Source of the DNA: Planctomycetota bacterium
Lineage (GTDB): Bacteria; Planctomycetota; UBA11346
Length of the DNA: 11,496 bases
Assembly (NCBI GenBank): GCA_947440715.1
Contig: CANETI010000036.1
Span: 1-11,496 of the forward strand
Direction of reading: 5' to 3'
Below are positions 1-6,527 of the stretch, piece by piece. The first letter of the stretch is position 1. The number at the start of each line of letters is the position of its first letter. Both the position numbers and the translations under genes were made by a program. The notes under the pieces were generated by a model that worked only from the letters and a program-made list of their open reading frames with translations, ran no database searches and had not been told where the DNA came from.

Positions 1-230
1 TCCAAGGTCGGTTTAGGATCTGACTGACGGGCGATCATGCGCGTTACGAAGGATATTGGTTGGGTCCAATTTCCAGATGTTGGTAATTCAAGCGTGAGTT
101 GTTTTTTTAATGTCTGTTGCAGTAGTATTCGTCGTCCGGCTTCGTCATCAGCCGCTGTAGCAGAAGCAGAGACGGTCGACAGAGCACCAAGCACCGCGAT
201 CGCCCAACCAACCATGGTGCAATGATTCAT
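1..230 (-). CDS. Secreted protein of unknown function, coupled to selD (partial, 3' end outside window)
   Basis: The frame is open from ATG 230-228 to the left edge, giving 76 codons with no stop. The ATG overlaps the selD stop as ATGA, so it is very probably translated by coupling and belongs to the sel operon. The N-terminus looks like a Sec signal peptide: a short start, a hydrophobic stretch MVGWAIAVLGALSTV, then SASATA before an acidic DDE, so cleavage near residue 27 is likely and the product is periplasmic or exported. The visible mature part is basic and polar (QQTLKKQLTLELPTSGNW) and I do not recognise a family. Met6 is an alternative start, but the ATGA overlap favours Met1. Co-transcription with selD makes a selenium-related or Sec-dependent envelope function worth considering, but nothing in the visible residues proves it. 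Confidence 0.75.
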   Translation of the reverse strand, partial: MNHCTMVGWAIAVLGALSTVSASATAADDEAGRRILLQQTLKKQLTLELPTSGNWTQPISFVTRMIARQSDPKPTL

Positions 231-1270
231 ACAAAACTGATTCCTGGTGCGCCGGATACGACTTCGCCGATCACCGTCGCTGGAGTATCGCCGCCATTCC
301 GTAATGCCGTCACCAATGCTGAGGCGTGGGTCGGTGCAACGGCAATTAATAAACCACCGCTGGATTGCGGATCAAAGACGGCGTGATTGCGCACGCGTTC
401 AACTGAGTCGGCGATGGTGGCGCGATCGCCTGCATAAAGACGGTTCGATTTATCGCCGCGCGTCAGGCAACCGGCGGCGATGGCTTGCTCAACACCAGGC
501 AGCAACGGTAATTTGTTGGTTTCAATACGCAGACGAACACCGCTGGCAGTGGCTAATTCGCTCCCATGTCCGGCGAGTGAAAATCCGGTAATGTCCGTTG
601 CCGCGTGGACGGGGAAGCGTTGCATGGTATCGCCCGCATGCCGATTCAGCCGCAGTAACGTAGCGAGCAGCGCTTGATAATCAGCCGGAGCGATCACGCC
701 TTTTTTGGTCGCCGTCGCCATAATCCCAGTGCCGAGCGCCTTAGTCAGCACGAGCACATCACCGATAGCGGCGCCAGCGTTGGCAAAATAACGTTCCCCA
801 GGACGAATACGGCCAGTAACTGCCAGTCCGTAAGTCATCTCTGGTGATTTTACCGAATGACCGCCAACAATTGGACAGCGTGCTTCCGCACAAACCTTGG
901 CCCCACCAGCAAGCACGCTACGCAGAATTTCTGGCCCCAGGGCTTCCGGATAATGAACAATATTGAGAGCAAATAATGGTTCGCCACCCATGGCATAAAC
1001 ATCGGATAAGGCATTAGTCGCTGCGACCGCGCCGTAGATTTCTGGATCGTCAACGATCGGCGTGAAAAAATCTACGGTGGACACCAACAATTGTCCGCCG
1101 AGATCATAAATCGCCGCATCATCGCACTGACCAAATCCAACTAACACGCGCGGATCGCTTGGCCAGGTGATGCCAGTGAGCGCTGCCGACAACATATTCG
1201 GATCCAGCTTCGCCGCGCATCCCGCGCAACTCACGGTTTGGGTCAGGCGTACGCTCGCGTTTTCAACCAT
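227..1270 (-). CDS. selD: Selenide, water dikinase (selenophosphate synthetase) SelD
   Basis: SelD uses ATP and selenide to make selenophosphate, the selenium donor for converting Ser-tRNA-Sec to Sec-tRNA-Sec. From ATG 1270 the protein has 347 residues, the same length as E. coli SelD. The N-terminus RLTQTVSCAGCAAKLDP carries the catalytic cysteine (Cys18, matching E. coli Cys17) and the conserved lysine (Lys21). The position that is Sec in some SelD proteins is an ordinary Cys here. Further family motifs are the metal/ATP aspartates in CDDAAIYDL, STVDFFTPIVDDP and the GGHS turn in IVGGHSVKSPEM. The open frame runs further upstream to 1462, but that part crosses the tRNA-Sec gene. ATG 1270 has a GAGGT ribosome site about 5 nt upstream and matches the family start. 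The gene lies 58 nt after tRNA-Sec and its stop overlaps the next start (ATGA). Confidence 0.97.
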   Translation of the reverse strand: MVENASVRLTQTVSCAGCAAKLDPNMLSAALTGITWPSDPRVLVGFGQCDDAAIYDLGGQLLVSTVDFFTPIVDDPEIYGAVAATNALSDVYAMGGEPLFALNIVHYPEALGPEILRSVLAGGAKVCAEARCPIVGGHSVKSPEMTYGLAVTGRIRPGERYFANAGAAIGDVLVLTKALGTGIMATATKKGVIAPADYQALLATLLRLNRHAGDTMQRFPVHAATDITGFSLAGHGSELATASGVRLRIETNKLPLLPGVEQAIAAGCLTRGDKSNRLYAGDRATIADSVERVRNHAVFDPQSSGGLLIAVAPTHASALVTALRNGGDTPATVIGEVVSGAPGISFV

Positions 1271-1275
1271 CGAAT

Positions 1276-1280
1276 ACCTC
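1276..1280 (-). promoter_or_regulatory. Ribosome binding site of selD
   Basis: On the minus strand GAGGT lies 5 nt before ATG 1270. It decides the selD start against the longer open frame that would run through the tRNA gene. Confidence 0.65.
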
Positions 1281-1328
1281 GGGAATAGAATAAAAAAGAA
1301 AACAAGAAACAGATCATTAATAAATAAA

Positions 1329-1422
1329 TGGCGGGAAGGTGTAGGAGTCGAACCTACCTGAGATGTTGCCACCTCACCAAGGCTTTGAAGGCCCGAGGCC
1401 GCACCGGCGGCCACACGATCCC
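1329..1422 (-). tRNA. selC: tRNA-Sec (UCA anticodon)
   Basis: This 94-nt gene gives the UGA-decoding selenocysteine tRNA (E. coli selC is 95 nt). Reading the minus strand: acceptor 5' side GGGATCGT, a 6-bp D stem GGCCGC/GCGGCC with the minimal loop CGGT, anticodon loop CTTCAAA with UCA, and a long variable arm TGAGGTG-GCAA-CATCTCA. The T arm is GTAGG-TTCGACT-CCTAC, followed by acceptor 3' side ACCTTCCC, discriminator G and an encoded CCA. The 8-bp acceptor plus 5-bp T stem, the 6-bp D stem with 4-nt loop and the long variable arm are hallmarks of bacterial tRNA-Sec. Oddly, acceptor pairs 5 and 6 are U-U and C-C mismatches, and the base of the anticodon stem has a G-U and a C-U. It sits inside the sel operon between selB and selD, so it is probably cut from the long transcript. 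Confidence 0.93.
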
Positions 1423-1437
1423 ATATGAATGCAGACG

Positions 1438-1500
1438 CTACAGAGACGAACGAATATCCCAATCATTTCGTAATTTTTTGCCCACCACGTGCGTGAACAT
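1438..1500 (-). CDS. Possible 20-codon small ORF between selB and tRNA-Sec
   Basis: ATG 1500 opens a 20-codon frame, MFTHVVGKKLRNDWDIRSSL, ending at TAG 1440-1438, 15 nt before the tRNA-Sec 5' end. A strong purine-rich site, GGGAGGTGA at 1516-1508, ends 7 nt upstream of the ATG. No family is recognisable in so short a peptide. It may be a leader-like ORF, or the Shine-Dalgarno-like run may be chance. Confidence 0.25.
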   Translation of the reverse strand: MFTHVVGKKLRNDWDIRSSL

Positions 1501-1557
1501 CCTAAGTTCACCTCCCAATGACGTCGCGCGGAGAAACGCCGAACACTAGCCGCTCTG

Positions 1558-3543
1558 TTATTCAAGACTTTCTCCTAAGCTCGGAATCGGCAATGTCCGC
1601 TGGTTGCCTAACAGGCGTAGGTCGCCAACTCGTTTCGTCACGTGATTGGCGTCGAGCCAATCGCACAGCGGGAAACTGAATTTACGCGTTAATTGATGAC
1701 GTTCCTTCAGCCAATGCAGTAAATCAATGGTGGCGGCGGTATTTTCATCGTGCTGGGCAACGATTTCGGCGATCAGTTTCGTACCGGTTTGGCGATGGAG
1801 GTGCTGACGATCGTTGAGTTGTAGCAACCAACCACGTTCACGCAGCGCTATCAGCGCACGTTCAGCGCGCTTGGCATCGGCCAACGTCGCACAGGCGGGA
1901 AAATCATACGGTGGCTGCAAGCCAGCGGCACGGTACAGAACCAGCAGGCGACGCGCATCCGCAAGCAAGGTCGCAGGAAATGGTGGGATCGCTTGTGGTG
2001 CCGTAATTAAATTGCCACGTCGTAGCAATTTTCCCTCATCGACCGCTGCGGCGATGAGGTCATCGCCCACCGTGCCCGGCATGGATGGCCATAAACTGAT
2101 AGGCAACGCCGCCGCTTCCCACCAACAACGCTCTGGTTGGGCGCGTAGTTTATTGGTTAACGCTTCGATGATTTTTTCCCCGGCTTCGCACCAACCAATG
2201 TCAGTCCATAACCAACATTTCTGACCACTGGTCCGGCGCACCAATCGCGTTCCAGCAGCGAGGAATAATTCCGCTGCTGGCCCAGGGCCACCGGCCCAGG
2301 CGATGACGTCGGTTTCACTTGCTGGTAACGGACGTAGCGCGTCGAGATAAGCGAGAAGCCGATCGCCGCCAAGCGCGGCGGAGAAGTAATCGGTAGTCGC
2401 GGCAGCAAAACGTTTATGTCGCGGCGGAGCAGCATCGACCACCAGGCCACCGGCAATATTCGCGGACGGACTTGGTCGCCGCGCAACCAAACGATCACCG
2501 GCACGTAGGTATAAGGGTGTCTCTAATTTAACCTGCACATCGTGGACACCGGCGCTGACGAGGTCGGCGTGCAGGAGATTAACCTGGGCAGCAACCGTGG
2601 TGGTACCGTGGTGCAGCTCTAAACGTTGGCGGTGTTTGAGGCCAATCGGCAAAACCTCAAAACGCACATCAGCCAGCGTCGTTTCTCGCAGGGTTCCAGG
2701 CGTCGCTAACCACGCTCCACGGGTAATGACATCGCGTTCAATGCCTGCCACATTTACCGCCGTGCGTTGCCCGGCGCTGGCCTGATCGACGGCGACGCGA
2801 TTCACTTGCAGTGAGCGCACGCGCGCCATTCCCCCAGGATATAATTCGAGCGTATCGCCAATGGAAATGGTGCCCGACAGCAACGTGCCGGTGACCACGG
2901 TGCCATGACCAGCAAGGGTAAATACTCGGTCGATGGGCAGACGCACGTGCTCGCCCTGGGTTTGGCGTTTGGTCGCACGTGCCTGAGTAAACAGCCATTT
3001 TTTTAATTCAGCCATGCCCACGCCAGAACGCACGCTGACCGCTAATGGTGGAAATGCTGCTAACGGCGAACCGGCGACCAGTTCGCTGGCCGCAAGCGAC
3101 GTCGCCTCAAGCGTAGCGGCATCCACCGCGTCGGCTTTGCTGATGACCACACGTCCCCAGCGAACGCCGAGTAATTTTAAAATATCAAGATGCTCGCGAC
3201 TTTGTTCGCGTGGCCCTTCGTCAGCAGCAATCACCAAGAGACAGCCATCAATGCTGCCAGCGCCCGCGACCATTTGCGCAATAAAACGTTCGTGTCCTGG
3301 ACAATCGATAAATGCTAGATCGCAGCGCTCGTCTCCGTCGTTGTTTTCGCCGGCCAAAAAAGCAAAACCCAACTCGATGGTCATGCCGCGCAATTTTTCT
3401 TCTGGCAGACGATCAGGATCCGTGCCGGTCAGTGCGCGGACCAAACTACTTTTACCGTGATCGACATGACCAGCCGTGCCGATCACGACTTGCGGTGGCG
3501 CACGACGAATAACCGGCATGTGCGCAGGACGAACGTCAGCCAT
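1558..3543 (-). CDS. selB: Selenocysteine-specific elongation factor SelB
   Basis: SelB is the GTPase that carries Sec-tRNA-Sec to the ribosome and recognises the SECIS hairpin of the mRNA, so that a UGA is read as Sec. The chosen start, ATG 3543, gives 661 residues (E. coli SelB has 614). The GTPase domain comes first: P-loop GHVDHGKS (25-32), switch I region RGMTIELGF, DCPGH (80-84) and the guanine-specificity motif SKAD (135-138). EF-Tu-like beta-barrel domains follow, then a winged-helix C-terminal part ending in VTKRVGDLRLLGNQRTL, which is the SECIS-binding region in known SelB. ATG 3543 overlaps the selA stop by 8 nt. Met9 (ATG 3519) would also keep the whole GTPase domain. An open frame extends to 3711, but that part is shadow inside selA. 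The SECIS-like hairpin at 5974-6008 is the obvious partner. Confidence 0.97.
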   Translation of the reverse strand: MADVRPAHMPVIRRAPPQVVIGTAGHVDHGKSSLVRALTGTDPDRLPEEKLRGMTIELGFAFLAGENNDGDERCDLAFIDCPGHERFIAQMVAGAGSIDGCLLVIAADEGPREQSREHLDILKLLGVRWGRVVISKADAVDAATLEATSLAASELVAGSPLAAFPPLAVSVRSGVGMAELKKWLFTQARATKRQTQGEHVRLPIDRVFTLAGHGTVVTGTLLSGTISIGDTLELYPGGMARVRSLQVNRVAVDQASAGQRTAVNVAGIERDVITRGAWLATPGTLRETTLADVRFEVLPIGLKHRQRLELHHGTTTVAAQVNLLHADLVSAGVHDVQVKLETPLYLRAGDRLVARRPSPSANIAGGLVVDAAPPRHKRFAAATTDYFSAALGGDRLLAYLDALRPLPASETDVIAWAGGPGPAAELFLAAGTRLVRRTSGQKCWLWTDIGWCEAGEKIIEALTNKLRAQPERCWWEAAALPISLWPSMPGTVGDDLIAAAVDEGKLLRRGNLITAPQAIPPFPATLLADARRLLVLYRAAGLQPPYDFPACATLADAKRAERALIALRERGWLLQLNDRQHLHRQTGTKLIAEIVAQHDENTAATIDLLHWLKERHQLTRKFSFPLCDWLDANHVTKRVGDLRLLGNQRTLPIPSLGESLE

Positions 3544-4915
3544 GAGTGGTGCGCTCAGTAGTCGCGCGATTAATCGCTGCGGCGAGCGCGACGATTCCGT
3601 CGTCCGCCACGGTGCGCAGATCGATAAGCACCGCATCGCGTGCAATGCGAGCGATGACATGAGCCGGATCAAGTCGCAGTGCGCGTGCGACGCGATCTGG
3701 AGCATGACCACTTAATTTTAATACCCAGGTCGCTGGGCCCTGCGTCGGTGCGGCACCAGAACCCACGGCACTTTTCCCAGGTTCAAGCGTGGCATGGCCA
3801 TTGGCGGAAAGCAGCGCGAATAATTTTTCCGCGCGGGCTTTCACCGCTGTTATGGGCTCAGTCAACAGCGCCAGCGTTGGAATGGTGACCAAGGGATCAC
3901 CGAGTAAATAATCCTGCAACGTTCCCGCGAGTGCGGCGAGCACCAGTTTGTCTGCGCGCAATGCACGGGCGAGTGGATGGCGTTTGCAGGCATTAATTAA
4001 TTCCTGTGAACCCAAAATAATTCCGGCTTGTGGACCACCGAGTAATTTATCGCCAGAACAACAAACTAAACCCGCACCAGCGGCGAGTTCATCACCGAGT
4101 CGCGGTGCCTGAATGCCGTAGGCGGCAAGGTCGACGAGACAGCCCGAGCCCTGATCCACGCCCACGGGTATTCCGCGTTCTGCTCCGAGCGCGACCAATT
4201 CACTGGTCGTTACTTCGGCAACGAAACCTTCTTGAATGAAGTTGGATTTATGGACTTTCAATAATAAGGCGGTGTTGGGCGTAATGGCGCGACGATAATC
4301 ATCAAGGCGGGTTTTATTCGTCGAACCCACTTCTACTAGGCGACAACCGGCTGACGCCATGATTTCTGGCACGCGGAAACTTCCGCCGATTTCTACTAAT
4401 TCACCACGACTGACAATGACTTCACGACCTTGCGCGAGAGCTTGTAGCATTAATACCGTGGCACCCGCACAATTATTGACGACCAGCGCTGCCGCGCAGC
4501 CAGTTAATTGGCGCAACAATGGCTCGACGTGATCTTGTCGGTCGCCGCGCGCGCCATCAGCAAAATTAAATTCGAGTTGACAGTAACCATTCAGCGTCGC
4601 GCTAACGGCAGCGCGTGCGCGCGCACTGAGCGGTGCGCGACCAAGACCCGTATGCAAAATAGTGCCAGTCGCATTGATCGTCTGCGGCAATGGTAATTTC
4701 GCTAAGTTCGTGGCTGCTAAGCGAGCGTGATTGATGGCGGCTTCCAGCACCGTGGCTTTATCGTTAAATTCCATTGAACCAGCGATCATGGTCGCGCGTA
4801 ATCCATCAATCGCTTGGCGCGCGAGTTGGCTAGCGAGTGTGGTTGGCAAACCAGTTGTGCGCAACGATGCGGCGACAACTTCGACAGCAGGTAACAGGCG
4901 CAAGGCGGCATTCAT
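3536..4915 (-). CDS. selA: L-seryl-tRNA(Sec) selenium transferase SelA
   Basis: SelA is the pyridoxal-phosphate enzyme that converts Ser-tRNA-Sec to Sec-tRNA-Sec with selenophosphate. From ATG 4915 it has 459 residues (E. coli SelA has 463), beginning MNAALRLLPAVEVV as in other SelA proteins. Visible family motifs are INATGTILHTGLGRAPL, VSRGELVEIGGSFR, VGSTNKTRLDDYR and the PLP site SGDKLLGGPQAG with the Schiff-base lysine at about residue 290. The frame is open up to 5056, but the added residues fall in a hairpin-rich leader and do not look like SelA. ATG 4915 has only a weak ribosome site, and TTG 4924 is possible. It is the first gene of selA-selB-selC-selD, overlapping selB by 8 nt. Structured RNA in the leader could control it. 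Confidence 0.97.
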   Translation of the reverse strand: MNAALRLLPAVEVVAASLRTTGLPTTLASQLARQAIDGLRATMIAGSMEFNDKATVLEAAINHARLAATNLAKLPLPQTINATGTILHTGLGRAPLSARARAAVSATLNGYCQLEFNFADGARGDRQDHVEPLLRQLTGCAAALVVNNCAGATVLMLQALAQGREVIVSRGELVEIGGSFRVPEIMASAGCRLVEVGSTNKTRLDDYRRAITPNTALLLKVHKSNFIQEGFVAEVTTSELVALGAERGIPVGVDQGSGCLVDLAAYGIQAPRLGDELAAGAGLVCCSGDKLLGGPQAGIILGSQELINACKRHPLARALRADKLVLAALAGTLQDYLLGDPLVTIPTLALLTEPITAVKARAEKLFALLSANGHATLEPGKSAVGSGAAPTQGPATWVLKLSGHAPDRVARALRLDPAHVIARIARDAVLIDLRTVADDGIVALAAAINRATTERTTHG

Positions 4916-4965
4916 GTTGGCCAACGTGCGCTTGGGAATAACGCATGCAATCGTTGGTCGGCTAT

Positions 4966-5028
4966 GTGACACTATGGCGTGAAATCTTCCTAGTATCCGA
5001 AGAATTCGATTTTGCGCCATAGTGTCAC
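4966..5028 (-). promoter_or_regulatory. Long hairpin in the selA leader (14-bp perfect inverted repeat)
   Basis: GTGACACTATGGCG at 4966-4979 is repeated in perfect inverted form at 5015-5028. The 35-nt interior can fold further: AAATC pairs with GATTT, then TTC with GAA, closing on a loop containing UCGGAUACUA. The hairpin ends 50 nt before the selA ATG, so it would lie in the selA mRNA leader. E. coli selAB is known to carry a SECIS-like element in its leader that lets SelB repress it. A similar role here is only inference. Confidence 0.55.
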
Positions 5029-5035
5029 GGGGTGT

Positions 5036-5049
5036 GGGGCGATAGCCCC
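5036..5049 (-). promoter_or_regulatory. Short GC-rich hairpin in the selA leader
   Basis: GGGGC and GCCCC pair around a 4-nt loop, between the two larger inverted repeats. There is no U-run, so it is not a terminator by itself. Confidence 0.4.
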
Positions 5050-5063
5050 GCAGCAACAGCGAA

Positions 5064-5113
5064 CAGCCCAGCCGAGTCGATCATGAACCTTTGGTTCCGT
5101 CTCGGCTGGGCTG
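5064..5113 (-). repeat. 13-bp perfect inverted repeat with nested hairpin upstream of selA
   Basis: CAGCCCAGCCGAG (5064-5076) and its exact inverse complement (5101-5113) enclose 24 nt. Within those, GAACC-TTT-GGTTC (5085-5097) forms a second hairpin. There is no T-tract on either side that would make it a normal terminator. It could be a structured leader RNA, an attenuator-like element or a small mobile palindrome. Confidence 0.5.
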
Positions 5114-5149
5114 GGCCGTTTCACTGCATGATCTATTGAGAAAATGGCG

Positions 5150-5178
5150 ATGATAAATCGGTCGGTAAGCCAACCCAA
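5150..5178 (-). promoter_or_regulatory. Weak sigma70-type promoter candidate for the sel operon
   Basis: On the minus strand TTGGGT (5178-5173) is followed after 17 bp by TATCAT (5155-5150). The -10 matches five of six consensus bases but the -35 only three. It lies just after the terminator of the upstream gene, where a sel operon promoter would be expected. Confidence 0.3.
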
Positions 5179-5218
5179 AAAACAAACCCGTAGCAGTGGT
5201 GTCCACTACTACGGGTTT
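5176..5218 (-). terminator. Rho-independent terminator of the selenoprotein gene
   Basis: AAACCCGTAG (5184-5193) pairs with CTACGGGTTT (5209-5218). After a single mismatch, AGTGG pairs with CCACT around a TGT loop, giving 15 bp in all. On the minus strand the stem runs into GTTTGTTTTTT, 24 nt after the stop at 5242. On the plus strand it is followed by only TTTT, so the minus orientation is the strong one. Confidence 0.9.
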
Positions 5219-5241
5219 TCCTAACAAACTAGGTGATCAAC

Positions 5242-6183
5242 TTATTTGGCTTCGGCGGCCAATTTACCGTACTTCGTTTCTGGGAATTTCTTCGCCAACG
5301 TAGCTAGATTAGCCTTGGCTCCCTCAGTCGCTCCAGCCTTTGGTGAACTGAGTAGATCTTGGCATTGGCGATAAATCGAACGCGCCTGAATTTCGTCTTT
5401 TAATTCTTTGGCCTTGGTCAGTTCTTTGTAGCGCAAGGAGGCTTTTTTCAGCTCAATACCCTGACTTTCCGTCAGCAGGGTCTCTAGACCTTCATAGGTC
5501 TGCATGGTCACTGGTGCGTCAACTAATTCCGCTTCGCGGCTTTCAAACGTTGGCTTAACCACCGCAAGAATCTTGGCCGCATCACTACCGAGTGTGGATT
5601 TTTGTTTGGTCACTGCCATCAGTGTTTTGATGCAATCTGGTTTTTGGCGTTCAACCATCCACCATAGTTCTTGTGCCTTGGGATCAGTGAGCCCTTCTAT
5701 TGGGAATCGATGGCTGCCGCTGTTGGGGGCGCTCATCGCTGCTTTGACGTCGGATACATTGCTGAAACTTCCGGACTTACCGCCCGGAGAAATTTTGTAC
5801 CGCTGCATAATATTTTTGGTGCTGATATTTTTGGCATTAGCAGGGTCACTCGCCCACAGGGCGTTCTCCATGTCATAATCTTTACTAAAAGCCGATATAT
5901 CTGTCGGAGATACATCAGGAGTGACCAGCACTAACGTCGCTGGGACTTTTTCTTTTTCGATATAATCATGAATCGCCTTTGCTTCCTTCCCGAGGAAAGC
6001 TAAAGACGTCGGTCAATGGCCGCAGTAATAAACGAGAAAGAGACTTTGTTTTGAGTAATCATCGCCGCTATGGCTTTTACCATCGGCAAATTTTAACCCG
6101 GCCAGGGGGTCAGCAGCGGTCAGTGCATTGCTCGCCATGAACATGGCAGCAAGGGCAATTCCGAGGAAGGTGACGGATCGCAT
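5242..6183 (-). CDS. Secreted thioredoxin-fold-like selenoprotein with CGHU motif (in-frame UGA)
   Basis: From ATG 6183 one frame runs to the stop at 5242 (313 residues) with a single internal UGA, codon 57 (6015-6013). The N-terminus MRSVTFLGIALAAMFM then ASNALTAAD is a typical Sec signal peptide. Next comes a beta strand (SLFLVYY), then Cys54-Gly-His-UGA57-Pro, a helix (SLAFLGKEAKAIHDYIE) and a strand (ATLVLVTPD). This is the strand-CxxC-helix-strand pattern of thioredoxin folds, with the second Cys replaced by Sec. CGHC is the active site of protein disulfide isomerases. After the UGA the reading stays fully protein-like. The C-terminal half is long, helical and rich in Lys/Glu/Ala, and I do not recognise its family. 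The ribosome site AAGGA lies 6 nt before the ATG. A SECIS-like hairpin follows the UGA, and selA, selB, tRNA-Sec and selD lie immediately downstream on the same strand. Stop-at-UGA gene calling would leave only a false GTG start at 5931. Function is probably periplasmic thiol redox chemistry; the substrate is unknown. Confidence 0.9.
5974..6008 (-). promoter_or_regulatory. Bacterial SECIS hairpin candidate after the UGA
   Basis: The hairpin starts 4 nt after the UGA. Its 7-bp lower stem is CGTCTTT/AAAGGCG with one G-U pair. A bulged A (6001), four pairs GCTT/AAGC, a bulged U (one of 5996-5998), two pairs CC/GG and the 7-nt loop TCGGGAA follow. The bulged U two pairs below a small G-containing loop is the arrangement SelB binds in E. 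coli fdhF, here about 3 nt further from the UGA. Confidence 0.8.
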
Positions 6184-6189
6184 GGAAGG

Positions 6190-6194
6190 TCCTT
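6190..6194 (-). promoter_or_regulatory. Ribosome binding site of the selenoprotein gene
   Basis: AAGGA on the minus strand is followed by CCTTCC and then ATG 6183, a 6-nt spacing. It supports ATG 6183, not the GTG at 5931, as the true start. Confidence 0.65.
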
Positions 6195-6469
6195 TTTTAG
6201 TGAAGAGATCAAGAGTAGAGGCAAAGATGAGAGGTGTTTACCGTAAAGTGATGGCGAAATTTGTCTATTGATGTCTGCAAATATGTATCTCCCAGGACTG
6301 CGCACGACGCATTGCCCACAAAAAATACGGCAGAATGTCTCGCCTTGTTGCAGTCCAGTTGGGATTCTAGGAATGCAGGGCAGATCTATTCGCGGACCAA
6401 TTCGCGCTCCAAATTAGGTGGGTAATGAGTCGGGCCGCGCTGAGGTGAAACGATCTTTTAGGGACGTCA

Positions 6470-6527
6470 GTGGCATGGGCGGCTCGCCCATGATCAAGCC
6501 TCAACACGAACAAACCGCCCATGCCAC
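6470..6527. repeat. Palindromic repeat cluster
   Basis: GTGGCATGGGCGG (6470-6482) has a perfect 13-bp inverse at 6515-6527. A third copy of the core at 6485-6492 forms a tight hairpin with the first: CATGGGCG, loop GCT, CGCCCATG. The copies can thus form two mutually exclusive stems. It resembles REP-type or miniature-element palindromes. No coding function is apparent. Confidence 0.55.

Larger units (their letters stand above)
4916..5241. other. Hairpin-rich gap between the selenoprotein gene and selA
   Basis: This 326-bp stretch has no credible gene. It holds the terminator of the gene at 5242-6183, a weak promoter candidate for the sel operon, and three inverted repeats that would fold in the selA leader RNA. 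These are listed separately. Confidence 0.7.

Noticed and set aside
227..229. The selD TGA read as Sec
   Set aside because: The codons after it in the selD frame do not look like protein, selD already has its full family length, and the next gene starts at this place in another frame.
1271..1462. Longer N-terminus for selD (start at 1462)
   Set aside because: The extension crosses the tRNA-Sec gene and is not SelD-like. ATG 1270 has a ribosome site and gives the family length.
3014..3460. A plus-strand 148-codon frame inside selB, and similar frames opposite selA and selD
   Set aside because: These are mirror frames of strongly conserved genes, with unnatural Arg/Ser/Ala-rich composition and no recognisable motifs.
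3544..3711. Longer N-terminus for selB (start at 3711)
   Set aside because: It lies wholly inside selA in another frame, and SelB normally begins a few residues before the GTPase P-loop.
4916..5056. Longer N-terminus for selA (start at 5056)
   Set aside because: The added residues translate the leader hairpins and do not resemble SelA. ATG 4915 gives 459 residues, close to the known length.
5242..5931. A 229-residue gene starting at GTG 5931
   Set aside because: It begins inside a beta strand and has no signal peptide or ribosome site. The same frame continues upstream through one UGA to a signal peptide with a good ribosome site. It is the C-terminal part of the selenoprotein.
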